The notes under the pieces were generated by a model. It had not been told where the DNA came from. It saw nothing but the letters and a program-made list of their open reading frames with translations, and did not search any database. From Roseovarius faecimaris (GTDB taxonomy: Bacteria > Pseudomonadota > Alphaproteobacteria > Rhodobacterales > Rhodobacteraceae): 64,000 bases of DNA. Numbering within the stretch: position 1 is the stretch's first letter; each line of letters begins with the position of its first letter. Both the position numbers and the translations under genes were made by a program. Shown here piece after piece: positions 54,370 through 63,243 of this stretch. The stretch covers positions 2,920,501 through 2,984,500 of the forward strand of contig NZ_CP034348.1 of NCBI RefSeq assembly GCF_009762325.1. Reading direction: 5' to 3'.

Positions 54370-54398
54370 AAAAGGGCACCCCACCGGGTGCCCTTTTT
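54370..54398 (+). terminator. Bidirectional terminator after the repeat protein
   Basis: AAAAGGGCACCC at 54370-54381 pairs with GGGTGCCCTTTT at 54386-54397 across a 4-nt loop and ends in T residues. It lies between the repeat gene and the convergent SRPBCC gene and can serve both. Confidence 0.9.
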
Positions 54399-54419
54399 GC
54401 ATGTCTCATTGGTCTGCGG

Positions 54420-54899
54420 TCAGGACAGGCCGGCTTGCTGCTTCTGATAGCGGTCTTCCAGTTCCTCGGCATACCCCGCCACGCGCTCGCGGAACCGTTT
54501 CGACAGCTTGCTGCGCGCCAGCTTCAGGGATTGCACCATCAGCCGCGCCGACAGGGTCTTGGGGCTCAGCTCCACTTCAAGGCTCATCCGCGTGCGCCCG
54601 CGCGACAGCGCCACAAGATCAATCGTCATATGCCCGCCCATATTCGGCGAGCGCGATGAGACCACCATGCCCGTCGGCGGGTCGAACTCCGTCAGCTCCA
54701 CCTGCACCTCGCGCTTGCGTCCACGCAGTTTGAAGGACGCATCCCATTTCATGCCAATCCCGACATCCGCCTTGCTATCGACCCGCTGCACCTCGGCGCC
54801 CCGGCGCAGGGCAGACCGTTCAAAGCTTTGAAAATCAGAGAGTTGCTCGAATACAAACTCGATTGGCGCTGCCACATCTTCCTGTGCGGTAAACTGCAT
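54420..54899 (-). CDS. SRPBCC-fold protein
   Basis: 159-aa soluble protein of the START/Bet v1 helix-grip fold: beginning MQFTAQEDVAAPIEFVFEQL, then alternating strands (EVQVELTEFDPPTGMVVSSR) and a long C-terminal helix (ARSKLSKRFRERVAGYAEEL). These proteins hold lipids or hydrophobic ligands; no catalytic motif is visible. It is transcribed towards the repeat-protein gene, with a shared terminator, and lies downstream of nudC on the same strand after 57 bp. Confidence 0.75.
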   Translation of the reverse strand: MQFTAQEDVAAPIEFVFEQLSDFQSFERSALRRGAEVQRVDSKADVGIGMKWDASFKLRGRKREVQVELTEFDPPTGMVVSSRSPNMGGHMTIDLVALSRGRTRMSLEVELSPKTLSARLMVQSLKLARSKLSKRFRERVAGYAEELEDRYQKQQAGLS

Positions 54900-54956
54900 G
54901 ATCCGGCCTCTTTGCTTTATGGTTCAGGCGCTTTTCTGCTCGCCTGTATTGTCGCG

Positions 54957-55925
54957 TCAATCGACCTTATCCGCAAGCCAGTTGTGCAGCAAAAAATGCG
55001 CAATCGCCCCTTTGCGCGCGGGCAGAAGGCGGGGGTTGTCGCCGGTCCAGGCCTGCAAAAGCTCCTCGCGCGTGACCCAGATCGCCTCTTCGATCTCGCT
55101 CGGATCGATGACGATCTCCGTGTTCAGCGCCTCGCCCTGCGCACCCAGCATGAGCGAGCTTGGAAAGGCCCAGGGCTGGCTCGCCAGATAGCGCACCCGG
55201 CCTACCCGGATGCCCGCCTCCTCCCAGACCTCGCGGCGCACGGCCGCCTCCAGCGTCTCGCCCGGCTCGATGAACCCCGCAAGACAGGAATACATCCCCT
55301 CGGGCCAGCCATGCGACCGGCCCAGCAACGTGCGGTTGCCATGGGTGATCAGCATGATCACCACCGGGTCGGTTCGCGGAAAATGCTGCGCGTTGCAGGC
55401 CGGGCAGGACCGTTGCCAACCCGAAAGGATCATCTCGCTCTCGGCTCCGCATCTGGCGCAGAAACGGTGGCTTTCCTGCCAGCCCGCCAGCGCCTTGGCG
55501 GTGGCTGCCAGCTCCGCGTCACGCGGGGTCAGCCGGGTCATGATCCGGCGCAGCTCGGCAAAAACCGCATCCTCCAGGTCCGGGTGCCGCTGTTCGCTCT
55601 GGTCCACGAAGGCGCCAAGGCTCTCCGCCTCCGGCCCGGCCGGCTCCCAGCCGGATATGTCGGTGGCAAAGACCAGGATCCCGCTCTCCTCGCGTCCCAG
55701 CAGGATCGGCGGCAGGGTGGCATCGGCCAAAGCCGGATGCTCCAGCGGCAGCCGCACCAGCCTGTCCAGCTCCCCGGCACGGACCAGCGGCTTGCCGCGC
55801 CACAGCACGATCGTCCGGGTCAGCCCCTGACTGCGGGCATAGTCAATCGCCTGCGCATCGCCACGCAACTCCGCCACCCGGTCCAGCCCCGAGCCGCCAA
55901 AGGTCACCGTTTCCGCATGATCCAT
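54957..55925 (-). CDS. nudC: NADH pyrophosphatase / RNA decapping hydrolase NudC
   Basis: 322-aa Nudix enzyme that cleaves NAD(H) and removes NAD caps from RNA. A four-cysteine zinc site (CARCGAESE and CPACN, about residues 172-190) precedes the Nudix box GFIEPGETLEAAVRREVWEE, and the NudC-specific SQPWAFPSSLM follows. ATG at 55925 is chosen; the longer frame has no support. Length is larger than E. coli NudC because of a full N-terminal domain, as in other alphaproteobacteria. Confidence 0.93.
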   Translation of the reverse strand: MDHAETVTFGGSGLDRVAELRGDAQAIDYARSQGLTRTIVLWRGKPLVRAGELDRLVRLPLEHPALADATLPPILLGREESGILVFATDISGWEPAGPEAESLGAFVDQSEQRHPDLEDAVFAELRRIMTRLTPRDAELAATAKALAGWQESHRFCARCGAESEMILSGWQRSCPACNAQHFPRTDPVVIMLITHGNRTLLGRSHGWPEGMYSCLAGFIEPGETLEAAVRREVWEEAGIRVGRVRYLASQPWAFPSSLMLGAQGEALNTEIVIDPSEIEEAIWVTREELLQAWTGDNPRLLPARKGAIAHFLLHNWLADKVD

Positions 55926-56208
55926 CTCTGCCCCTCCCTCAGCTCCATCAGGTGACATGAACCCCGGCAGGACACAAGCGCCCAAAGATGGTTGTAAAAC
56001 TAACAATATACTCTACCATAAGGAGTGTTCCCCCGGATTTGCATGAGTGATGGGTGCAGGGATGGGCTGCCCTGCCGCGTCCAGACCCCTGCTCCGCCAA
56101 TGACCGGCAAATCCCAACCGGCCGCGTTTACGAAAGGAAAACCGACAACTGTCAAACCCCCACATTCTCTCCCAAGCCAGGCCATCTCCGCCACAGGAGG
56201 GGGCGCGG

Positions 56209-58026
56209 ATTGACCTGCGCCTGCTGCAAACGACAGATGTCCACGCCAATCTTCTCGATTACGACTATCACAGCGACCGCCCGGTGGAGCATTACGGGCT
56301 TGTGCGCACCGCCACGCTGATCCGGCGCGCGCGCGCAGAGGCCGCCAATTCTCTGCTCTTCGACAATGGCGACTTCCTGCAGGGCACGCCGCTGAGCGAT
56401 ATCGTGACACGGCGCTGCCGGGACTGGCAGAGTGCGCATCCGGTGATCGCCGCGATGAACGCGCTCGGCTATGACGCCGCCGGGCTCGGCAACCACGAAT
56501 TCAACTTCGGGCTGGACGCTCTGCGCGCGTTTCTGGCACAGACCGCCTTTCCCCTGACCTGCGGCAATGCCCTGACCCATCTCGGCGACGATCCCGCCCA
56601 GGATCAGCACCTCCTGCCGCCCTACCTCCTGTTGCGCCGCAAGCTCTCCGACCGGACGGGCATCGCCCGGGATCTGACCATCGGCGTGCTTGGCCTCATT
56701 CCGCCGCAGGTGGCCGCCTGGGATCACTATCACCTTGCCGGGCGGCTCTGGCTGCGCGACATCCTTCAGACCGCGCGCCACATGGTGCCCCGGATGCGCG
56801 CCGCCGGTGCCGATCTGGTGATCGTTCTGGCCCATAGCGGGATCGAGCAGGGGCCGGACCGGCCAGGCATGGAAAACGCCGCCCTGCCGCTGTCGCGCCT
56901 GCCCGGTGTCGATGCGGTGCTCGCCGGGCACACCCATCAGGTCTATCCCCCCCGGCCCGCGCATGGCCCCACCGACGGCGCGGCACCCATCGTCATGGCC
57001 GGGTTCCGGGGCTCGCATCTGGGCGTGCTGGATCTCGCCCTTACCGCGCGCGACGGGCGCTGGCAGGTCACCGGCACCTCAAGCGAGGCGCGCCCGGTCG
57101 CCGCCCCCGACCCGGCCCCGCCCGATCCGGCGCTGTCAGAGCTGCTGCGCCCGGCGCATGGGGCCACGCTTCGGCTGATCCGGCATGAGCTTGGACAGAC
57201 ACGCCGCGCGCTGCACAGCTATTTCGCGCTCGTCGGCCAGTCGCGGGCCCTGCACCTGGTGAGCGAAGCCAAACGCGCCGCCGCGCTGGAGGTGCTGAAG
57301 GGGCAAACGGACCCGGCCCTGCCGATCCTGTCGGTCTCGACCAGTTACAAGACCGGCGGGCGCGGCGGGCCGCAATATTACTCGGACGTCGCCCCCGGTG
57401 CGCTGTTTCTGCGCCATGCGGCCGATCTTTATCCCTTTCCCAATGTGCTTTGTATCGCGCGCATCACGGGCGCCGAGCTGCGCGACTGGCTGGAACGGTC
57501 CGCATCGGTCTTTCAACAGATCACACCCGGCCCCATGCCACAGCCCCTGCATACCGGCGAGATGCCCGGCCATGCCTTCGACGTGATCACCGGGGTCACG
57601 TATGAGATCGACCTCTCTCGCCCGGCGCTCTATGACGCGCAGGGCAACCGCCGCGCGACCGGGCCGGGGCGGATCCGTCGGCTGACCCATGACGGCGCGC
57701 CGGTGACGGACGCCCAGCCCTTCCTGATCGTCACCAACAATTACCGCGCCAATGGCGGCGGCCCGTTCCGCCCTCTCGGCAAAGAGCAGATCCTCCACAC
57801 GGGCGAGGTGCAGGTGGTCGACCTCCTGATCAGACATCTCAAGGCCGCCTCCCCGCTCGATCCGGTCGATGCCCCGAACTGGCGCTTTGCCCCGCTGCCC
57901 GGCGCCGAGGTGATCTTTGACACCGGCCCCGGCGTGCGCGCCTACCCCGAGGATATCGCCGCCCTGGGCGCGACCGACCTGGGCGATACCGACGCGGGCT
58001 TTGCCCGGTTCTCCCTGCGGCTCTGA
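56209..58026 (+). CDS. 2',3'-cyclic-nucleotide phosphodiesterase / 3'-nucleotidase, probable ATT start
   Basis: 605-aa metallophosphatase plus 5'-nucleotidase C-terminal domain. Metal ligands are in LLQTTDVHAN (residues about 5-14), NGDFLQG, GLGNHEFNFG, VLAHSGIEQ and AGHTHQVYPP. The C-terminal domain includes YYSDVAPGALFLRHAADLYP. The first canonical start in frame is GTG at 56284, but it would remove the essential Asp-x-His. AGGAGG at 56195-56200 lies 8 nt before ATT at 56209, and no ATG, GTG or TTG occurs in frame between the stop at 56101 and 56284, so ATT is the likely initiator. There is no signal peptide, unlike periplasmic relatives such as CpdB. Confidence 0.85.
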   Translation: MDLRLLQTTDVHANLLDYDYHSDRPVEHYGLVRTATLIRRARAEAANSLLFDNGDFLQGTPLSDIVTRRCRDWQSAHPVIAAMNALGYDAAGLGNHEFNFGLDALRAFLAQTAFPLTCGNALTHLGDDPAQDQHLLPPYLLLRRKLSDRTGIARDLTIGVLGLIPPQVAAWDHYHLAGRLWLRDILQTARHMVPRMRAAGADLVIVLAHSGIEQGPDRPGMENAALPLSRLPGVDAVLAGHTHQVYPPRPAHGPTDGAAPIVMAGFRGSHLGVLDLALTARDGRWQVTGTSSEARPVAAPDPAPPDPALSELLRPAHGATLRLIRHELGQTRRALHSYFALVGQSRALHLVSEAKRAAALEVLKGQTDPALPILSVSTSYKTGGRGGPQYYSDVAPGALFLRHAADLYPFPNVLCIARITGAELRDWLERSASVFQQITPGPMPQPLHTGEMPGHAFDVITGVTYEIDLSRPALYDAQGNRRATGPGRIRRLTHDGAPVTDAQPFLIVTNNYRANGGGPFRPLGKEQILHTGEVQVVDLLIRHLKAASPLDPVDAPNWRFAPLPGAEVIFDTGPGVRAYPEDIAALGATDLGDTDAGFARFSLRL

Positions 58027-58040
58027 ACATGGCGGGGTGC

Positions 58041-58069
58041 TTGCGAATCCGCGCCCGCTCGCCTATATC
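58041..58069 (+). promoter_or_regulatory. Promoter of the SRP RNA gene
   Basis: TTGCGA (58041-58046) and TATATC (58064-58069) with a 17-bp spacer, 7 bp before the predicted RNA 5' end. Spacing and position fit a housekeeping promoter, although it lies just past the phosphodiesterase stop. Confidence 0.65.
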
Positions 58070-58076
58070 GGCATTC

Positions 58077-58170
58077 GAGAGGTTGGCGCGGGCAGGCGCC
58101 TCGCCAACCCGGTCAGGTCCGGAAGGAAGCAGCCGTAACGAGCCCCGCTTGGGTCGTTGTCCAGCCTCTC
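58077..58170 (+). ncRNA. ffs: Signal recognition particle RNA (small bacterial type)
   Basis: RNA scaffold that joins Ffh for co-translational membrane targeting. The conserved core GGTCAGGTCCGGAAGGAAGC then AGCCGTAACGAG (SRP helix 8 with its GGAA tetraloop) is exact. The ends GAGAGG (58077-58082) and CCTCTC (58165-58170) pair, giving a 94-nt molecule of the usual alphaproteobacterial size. It lies between the phosphodiesterase gene and a convergent phosphatase gene; dnaX is about 1.7 kb further on. Confidence 0.95.
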
Positions 58171-58235
58171 ACCTTTTCCCCTCCCGCCGATGATTCGCCT
58201 GTGCAAAGGTTTCGCGTTCGTTAACGGCTGACCGA

Positions 58236-58276
58236 TTGTACAAAACAGGGGGTGATTTTGTACAAAACGTACAAAA
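58236..58276. repeat. Three GTACAAAA motifs in an intergenic gap
   Basis: TTGTACAAAAC at 58236-58246, the perfect palindrome TTTTGTACAAAA at 58256-58267 and GTACAAAA at 58269-58276, between the SRP RNA and the stop of the dual-specificity phosphatase gene. They may be operators or hairpin ends of the convergent transcripts. Confidence 0.55.
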
Positions 58277-58277
58277 T

Positions 58278-58760
58278 TCAGCCCCGCAACGCCCAGGCCA
58301 TCTGGCCCTCGGTTTCCACCGCGCAGGGCCGCACGGACCTGAGCCGCCGAAGCGCCTCTTTGGGGTCTTCGCCTGCCTCGATCATCATCCGCAAGGCGGC
58401 CATCCCCGAGCGCCCGCACCCGCCCTTGCAATGGATCAGCACCCGCCCCCCGCCCTGCAACGCGGCCAGCGCGCTGCGCGAGGTTTCATGCCACAGCTCT
58501 TCCTGCTCGGCCTCCGGTGTGCCGTAATCCGGCACCGGCAAATGCGCCCAGCGGGTGCCCGCATCCTGCAGATGCGGTCCGAGATTGGCCGCCTCATGCG
58601 CCGCCATCTCGGCTTCTGTCGTCAGGGACAGAACCAGCGCGGGCTTCCAGTCCTTGAGATGCGCCAGATCCTCCGCATACGCCCCGCCCCGCCCCGGCAG
58701 CGGCGCCAGAGCGAGGATCCCGCCTGCCACGGGAAGCGCATGGATCACAAACTCGCTCAT
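58278..58760 (-). CDS. Dual-specificity / tyrosine protein phosphatase
   Basis: 160-aa cysteine phosphatase. The P-loop HCKGGCGRSG (HCxxGxxRS; about residues 110-119) is complete, and the general acid aspartate is in LPVPDYGTPE. No signal peptide. Short single-domain phosphatases like this occur across Rhodobacterales; the substrate is not known. It is downstream of the metallopeptidase gene on the same strand after 9 bp, so the two form an operon. Confidence 0.87.
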   Translation of the reverse strand: MSEFVIHALPVAGGILALAPLPGRGGAYAEDLAHLKDWKPALVLSLTTEAEMAAHEAANLGPHLQDAGTRWAHLPVPDYGTPEAEQEELWHETSRSALAALQGGGRVLIHCKGGCGRSGMAALRMMIEAGEDPKEALRRLRSVRPCAVETEGQMAWALRG

Positions 58761-58769
58761 CTCCCGGGT

Positions 58770-59603
58770 TCACAGTCTCTGTGCGCCGAACGTATCGCAG
58801 CTATTGGGATCGCCGGTCTCGAAACCGCGGGCAAACCAACGCTGGCGCTGCTCTGATGTTCCATGCGTAAATGTATGAGGTTGCGGCACTTTTCCGGCAT
58901 TCCGCTGCAAGGTGTCATCGCCGATCTGACGTGCGGCATTCAGCGCCTCCTCCAGATCGCCCGGCTCCAGAAGATTGCCCACCTCCCGCGCCCAGACCCC
59001 GCTCAGGCAATCCGCCTGAAGCTCCAGCCGCACGGTGAGGGCATTGGCCTCCACCTGCCCAACGGCCTGACGGCGCTGGTTGACCTGGGGCAGGATGCCC
59101 AGCTCGTTCTGTACATGATGCGCGACCTCATGGGCGATCACATAGGCCGCGGCAAAATCCCCGCCCGCGCCAAGCTGCCGCTGCATCGTGGCAAAGAACG
59201 CGGTGTCGAGATAGGCCTTGCGGTCCGCCGGGCAGTAAAACGGCCCCGTCGCGCCCGAGGCCCCGCCACAGGGGCTTTGCGTGACGCCGGAATAGAGCAC
59301 CAGAACGGGCGGGGCATAATTCTGGCCCAGCCGCTCGCGAAAGACGCCGGACCACACATCCTCCGTCGTGGCCAGCACCTTGCGCGTGAAGTCCGCCGCG
59401 CGTTCCTCCTCGGCGCTGATCTGGCGCGGGGCCCCGCCTTGCCCGCCCTGCCCCTGCAACAGCGGCGTCACATCGACCCCCGCGAAATACCCAAGCGCCA
59501 GAATGACCAGCAGACCGACGCCGCCAATTCCACCTGCCCTGCCGCCGCTCATCCGCCGCCTGTCTTCGACATTCCGACTGGAGCGTATACCTTTCAAGCG
59601 CAT
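58770..59603 (-). CDS. Neutral zinc metallopeptidase, YpfJ/KPN_02809 family
   Basis: 277-aa membrane-anchored peptidase. A basic cytoplasmic start (MRLKGIRSSRNVEDRRR) precedes one helix (GGVGLLVILALGYFAGV) and an outward catalytic domain with HEVAH in YVIAHEVAHHVQNELG and a conserved EANALTVRLELQADCLSGVW containing the third metal ligand. ATG at 59603 is chosen because it gives the family start MRLKGIR; the longer frame is promoter sequence. The physiological substrate of this family is unknown. Confidence 0.9.
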   Translation of the reverse strand: MRLKGIRSSRNVEDRRRMSGGRAGGIGGVGLLVILALGYFAGVDVTPLLQGQGGQGGAPRQISAEEERAADFTRKVLATTEDVWSGVFRERLGQNYAPPVLVLYSGVTQSPCGGASGATGPFYCPADRKAYLDTAFFATMQRQLGAGGDFAAAYVIAHEVAHHVQNELGILPQVNQRRQAVGQVEANALTVRLELQADCLSGVWAREVGNLLEPGDLEEALNAARQIGDDTLQRNAGKVPQPHTFTHGTSEQRQRWFARGFETGDPNSCDTFGAQRL

Positions 59604-59883
59604 GTCATCCCCCGAGGTCTGATGCGTTACATGATAACAGCTTAGGCACAAAACCCTCGATTTTCCTAGAAATAAGGGGCTTGCCGCATGCTGCCCTTGC
59701 GTCACCCGCCACGGGGTCGCCGCCGGGCGGATGAGAAAGATGCGCGTTTGCCTGGCCGTTTCCGATGCAGGATGCGCGCGCGTTGCGGCGCCCGCGCTGT
59801 GCGATAGTGGCCCGCAGGTCATGGACCTTGCTCCGCCTGCGCTCTAACCTGATGCGCGTATGGCGAATCCGAAGGCTTCCGAC

Positions 59884-61644
59884 ATGAGTGACCCCCAAGA
59901 CACCGGCTATCAGGTTCTGGCGCGCAAGTACCGGCCCGAGACCTTTGCCGATCTGGTCGGTCAGGAGGCCATGGTGCGCACGCTGAAAAACGCGTTTCAG
60001 GCGGACCGGATCGCGCAGGCCTTCATCATGACCGGCATTCGCGGCACCGGCAAAACCACCACCGCGCGCATCATCGCCAAGGGGATGAACTGCATCGGGC
60101 CGGATGGTCAGGGCGGCCCCACCACCGAGCCTTGTGGTCAGTGTGAGCATTGCACGGCCATCATGGAGGGCCGCCATGTCGACGTGATGGAGATGGACGC
60201 GGCCTCGCGTACCGGGGTCGGCGATATCCGAGAAATCATTGACTCCGTTCAATATCGCGCGGCCTCGGCGCGCTACAAGATCTACATTATCGACGAGGTG
60301 CATATGCTCAGCACCTCGGCGTTCAATGCTTTGCTGAAAACGCTCGAAGAGCCGCCCGCGCATGTGAAATTCATCTTCGCCACCACCGAAATCCGCAAGG
60401 TGCCGGTGACGGTGCTCTCGCGTTGTCAGCGCTTCGATCTGCGCCGGATCGAGCCGGAAGATCAAATCGCGCTCTTGCGCCGGATCGCCGATGCCGAAGG
60501 CGCGGAGATTTCCGAGGACGCTCTGGCGCTGATCACCCGCGCTGCCGAAGGCTCGGCCCGCGATGCCACCTCGCTTCTGGATCAGGCGATCAGCCACGGC
60601 GCGGGCGAAACCACGGCCGACCAGGTGCGCGCCATGCTGGGGCTGGCGGATCGCGGCCGGGTGATGGACCTCTTTGACCTGATCATGAAGGGCGAGGCCG
60701 CGGCGGCCCTGACCGAGCTCAGCACGCAATATGCCGATGGGGCGGACCCTCTGGCGGTGCTGCGCGATCTGGCGGAGATCACCCACTGGATTTCCGTGGT
60801 CAAGATCACCCCGGACGCCGCCGAAGACCCCACGATCAGCCCCGATGAGCGCGCACGCGGGCAACAGATGGCCGAGGCGCTGCCGATGCGGGCGCTGACG
60901 CGGATGTGGCAGATGCTGCTGACCTCGCTGGAAGAGGTGTCCTCAGCCCCCAATGCGATGATGGCCGCCGAAATGGCGGTGATCCGGCTGACCCATGTGG
61001 CCGATCTGCCCTCTCCGGAAGAGCTGGTGCGCAAACTGGGCGACATGCCTCCTGCGCCGATGCCGGGCGGAGGGGGCGGTTCTGGTCACGCAGCAGCCCC
61101 GCAAGGTGGGATGACCCGAGCGCAAGCCACGCACAGCACCCATTCCGGCCCTGGCCCCGACGGTCCCCGGATGAGTGCCGTACCTGCCGCCGAGCTGGAA
61201 CAGGCGCTGGCGCGCTATCCGACATTCGACCATGTGATCGAGCTGATCCGCGCCAATCGCGATGTGAAGCTGCTGGTGGAGGTGGAAGGCTGCGTGCGGC
61301 TTGCGGCCTACAGGCCCGGACGGATCGAGTTTGTCCCCACCCCGGACGCGCCGCAAGACCTGGCGCAGCGGCTGGGCGGGGCCTTGCAGCGCTGGACCGG
61401 AAACCGCTGGGCGGTCAGCATCGTCAATGAAGGCGGGGGAGAGACCATCGCCGAAAAGCGCGATGCGGCGGAAAACGACCTGAAGGCACAGGCGGCGGCG
61501 CATCCTCTGGTGCAGGCGGTGCTGGCGCAGTTCCCGAAGGCGAGGATCACCCAGATCACCACCCCCGAAGAGCAGGCGGCCGAGGCCGAGGCCCAGGCGC
61601 TGCCGGAGGTGGACGAGGAATGGGATCCGTTCGAGGAAGATTGA
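59884..61644 (+). CDS. dnaX: DNA polymerase III subunit gamma/tau
   Basis: 586-aa clamp-loader ATPase. Walker A GIRGTGKTTTAR (about 52-63), the zinc-binding cysteines CIGPDGQGG, CGQCEHC, Walker B YIIDEVHML and the sensor-1 region TTEIRKVPVTVLSRCQRF are intact. A tau-like C-terminal extension contacts polymerase and helicase. ATG at 59884 has GAAGG 10 bp upstream; an ATG at 59860 lacks one. I saw no A-AAA-AAG slippery site for making gamma. It heads the dnaX-ybaB-recR cluster. Confidence 0.94.
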   Translation: MSDPQDTGYQVLARKYRPETFADLVGQEAMVRTLKNAFQADRIAQAFIMTGIRGTGKTTTARIIAKGMNCIGPDGQGGPTTEPCGQCEHCTAIMEGRHVDVMEMDAASRTGVGDIREIIDSVQYRAASARYKIYIIDEVHMLSTSAFNALLKTLEEPPAHVKFIFATTEIRKVPVTVLSRCQRFDLRRIEPEDQIALLRRIADAEGAEISEDALALITRAAEGSARDATSLLDQAISHGAGETTADQVRAMLGLADRGRVMDLFDLIMKGEAAAALTELSTQYADGADPLAVLRDLAEITHWISVVKITPDAAEDPTISPDERARGQQMAEALPMRALTRMWQMLLTSLEEVSSAPNAMMAAEMAVIRLTHVADLPSPEELVRKLGDMPPAPMPGGGGGSGHAAAPQGGMTRAQATHSTHSGPGPDGPRMSAVPAAELEQALARYPTFDHVIELIRANRDVKLLVEVEGCVRLAAYRPGRIEFVPTPDAPQDLAQRLGGALQRWTGNRWAVSIVNEGGGETIAEKRDAAENDLKAQAAAHPLVQAVLAQFPKARITQITTPEEQAAEAEAQALPEVDEEWDPFEED

Positions 61645-61774
61645 GCAGGCGGGCCGGATGGCGGCGGGATGACCCCTGACCCAGCACAGGAATGTGCGGT
61701 ACGCCGCCTTGTCCCTGACGCCAAGCCCCCGTATCTAGAGCTGAAGCAACGCGACAACCCCGGAGAGACACGAC

Positions 61775-62119
61775 ATGTTCAAAGGATTGGGCCAGATGGG
61801 CGATATGGCCAAGATGATGAAGGCCGCCCAGGAAATGCAGCAGAAGATGGCCGCCCTGCAGGAAGAGATGCGCACCCTGACCGTCGAGGGCCAATCGGGC
61901 GCGGGGCTGGTCAAGGCGACCTGCACCTGCAAGGGCGAGCTCAAGGGGCTGGACATCGACCCGTCGATCTTCAACGCCGATGACAAGGAAGTGGTGGAGG
62001 ATCTGATCCTGGCCGCGATCAAGGACGCCCAGACCAAGGCGGACGCGCGCGCCAAGGAAGAAATGGGCAAGATCACCGAGGGCATGGGCCTGCCCAAGGA
62101 CATGGACCTGCCGTTCTGA
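61775..62119 (+). CDS. YbaB/EbfC nucleoid-associated protein
   Basis: 114-aa DNA-binding protein. The start [20 protein letters not shown] is followed by a helix-strand body with [20 protein letters not shown] and [16 protein letters not shown]. It binds DNA as a dimer and is coded between dnaX and recR in most bacteria, as here. GGAGAG precedes the ATG. Confidence 0.93.
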   Translation: MFKGLGQMGDMAKMMKAAQEMQQKMAALQEEMRTLTVEGQSGAGLVKATCTCKGELKGLDIDPSIFNADDKEVVEDLILAAIKDAQTKADARAKEEMGKITEGMGLPKDMDLPF

Positions 62120-62243
62120 GCGTGATGCGTCTGGTCGCCTTTCTCGGTACTTTTTGTCCGCCCGGCGAGACGGGCATGGCACCCATGCTGCGCCGGGCGG
62201 GATATACCGTCGAGCGTATCCCCTTACCCGGAGACGCACCCGG

Positions 62244-62837
62244 ATGAGCTCCACCCGCGAGATCGACGCCCTGATCGAGATGATGGCCAAGCTGCCGGGG
62301 CTTGGCCCGCGTTCGGCGCGGCGGGCGGTGCTGCACATGATCCGCAAGCGCGAGCTGTTGCTGACCCCACTGGCCGATCTCATTGAAAAGGTGGCCGTTT
62401 CGGCCCGCGAATGCCTCAATTGCGGCAATGTGGGTACGACGGATATTTGCGATATCTGCGCCTCGGAAAAGCGCGGCAATGGGCAGCTTTGCGTGGTCGA
62501 GGATGTGGCGGATCTTTGGGCGATGGAGCGCTCCGGGGCCTTCAAGGGACGCTATCATGTCCTCGGCGGCACGCTTTCGGCGCTGGATCAGATCGGGCCG
62601 GAGCAGCTGCGCATTCCCAAGTTGATCGACCGGGTCACGTCGGAGGACATCACGGAAGTGATCCTTGCGCTCAATGCCACGGTCGATGGTCAGACCACGG
62701 CGCATTACATCGCCGATCAGCTTGACGACACGGTGACGCTGACCTCGCTCGCGCAGGGCGTACCGATCGGTGGCGAGCTCGATTACCTCGACGATGGCAC
62801 GATCAGCGCCGCCCTGAACGCCCGCAAGAACATCTGA
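62244..62837 (+). CDS. recR: Recombination mediator RecR
   Basis: 197-aa protein that with RecO loads RecA on gapped DNA. The helix-hairpin-helix ([20 protein letters not shown]), the C4 zinc finger ([16 protein letters not shown]) and the TOPRIM domain ([19 protein letters not shown], then [16 protein letters not shown]) are all present. ATG at 62244 is used; upstream reading has no support. It is third in the dnaX-ybaB-recR series. Confidence 0.95.
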   Translation: MSSTREIDALIEMMAKLPGLGPRSARRAVLHMIRKRELLLTPLADLIEKVAVSARECLNCGNVGTTDICDICASEKRGNGQLCVVEDVADLWAMERSGAFKGRYHVLGGTLSALDQIGPEQLRIPKLIDRVTSEDITEVILALNATVDGQTTAHYIADQLDDTVTLTSLAQGVPIGGELDYLDDGTISAALNARKNI

Positions 62838-62972
62838 CAGGCCGGTACAACCGGCCAATTGCGGCGAAATCTTCGAAATTTTGCCACAAATTGTCAGTTT
62901 TCCGGCACGGTCTTGCCGGTTTACGCCTCTAGGGGTGCAGTGTCGTGACCAAGTGATGAAAGGAAACGCGCC

Positions 62973-63110
62973 ATGAATACCTCTATCATTGTCGTGCTGA
63001 TTGTGATCTTTGGGGCTGCCCTTGTGGGCAAGATGCTCAAGGATATTTATCCCGGGTCGATGTCCAACCTGTTCCGCAAGGAGACGGATAAGACACCCAC
63101 CGCCGAGTGA
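62973..63110 (+). CDS. 45-aa single-helix membrane protein
   Basis: MNTSIIVVLIVIFGAALVGK forms one membrane helix, then a short charged tail (SNLFRKETDKTPTAE). GAAAGGAAAC lies 9 bp upstream of the ATG, and a strong terminator follows, so it is probably expressed from its own promoter. Function is unknown. It is too short for most gene-finding cut-offs. Confidence 0.6.
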   Translation: MNTSIIVVLIVIFGAALVGKMLKDIYPGSMSNLFRKETDKTPTAE

Positions 63111-63180
63111 GTTTGCAGCCGGAGTCGGCCGCCTCAACCGGGCGGTCGGCTTCGGATTGCGCCCTGACAGCAGCCCAGCA

Positions 63181-63210
63181 AAAAGCCCGGCACATTCGGA
63201 CCGGGCTTTT
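63181..63210 (+). terminator. Bidirectional terminator after the 45-aa gene
   Basis: AAAAGCCCGG at 63181-63190 pairs with CCGGGCTTTT at 63201-63210 with a 10-nt loop, T-rich on both strands. It separates the 45-aa gene from convergent trcR. Confidence 0.88.
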
Positions 63211-63243
63211 CTGTGTTAGCGGATATGCGGTAATCCAAGCGGC

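Noticed and set aside
59884-61644. Programmed frameshift in dnaX
   Set aside because: No A-AAA-AAG slippery run was seen in the frame, so the E. coli mechanism is not supported.
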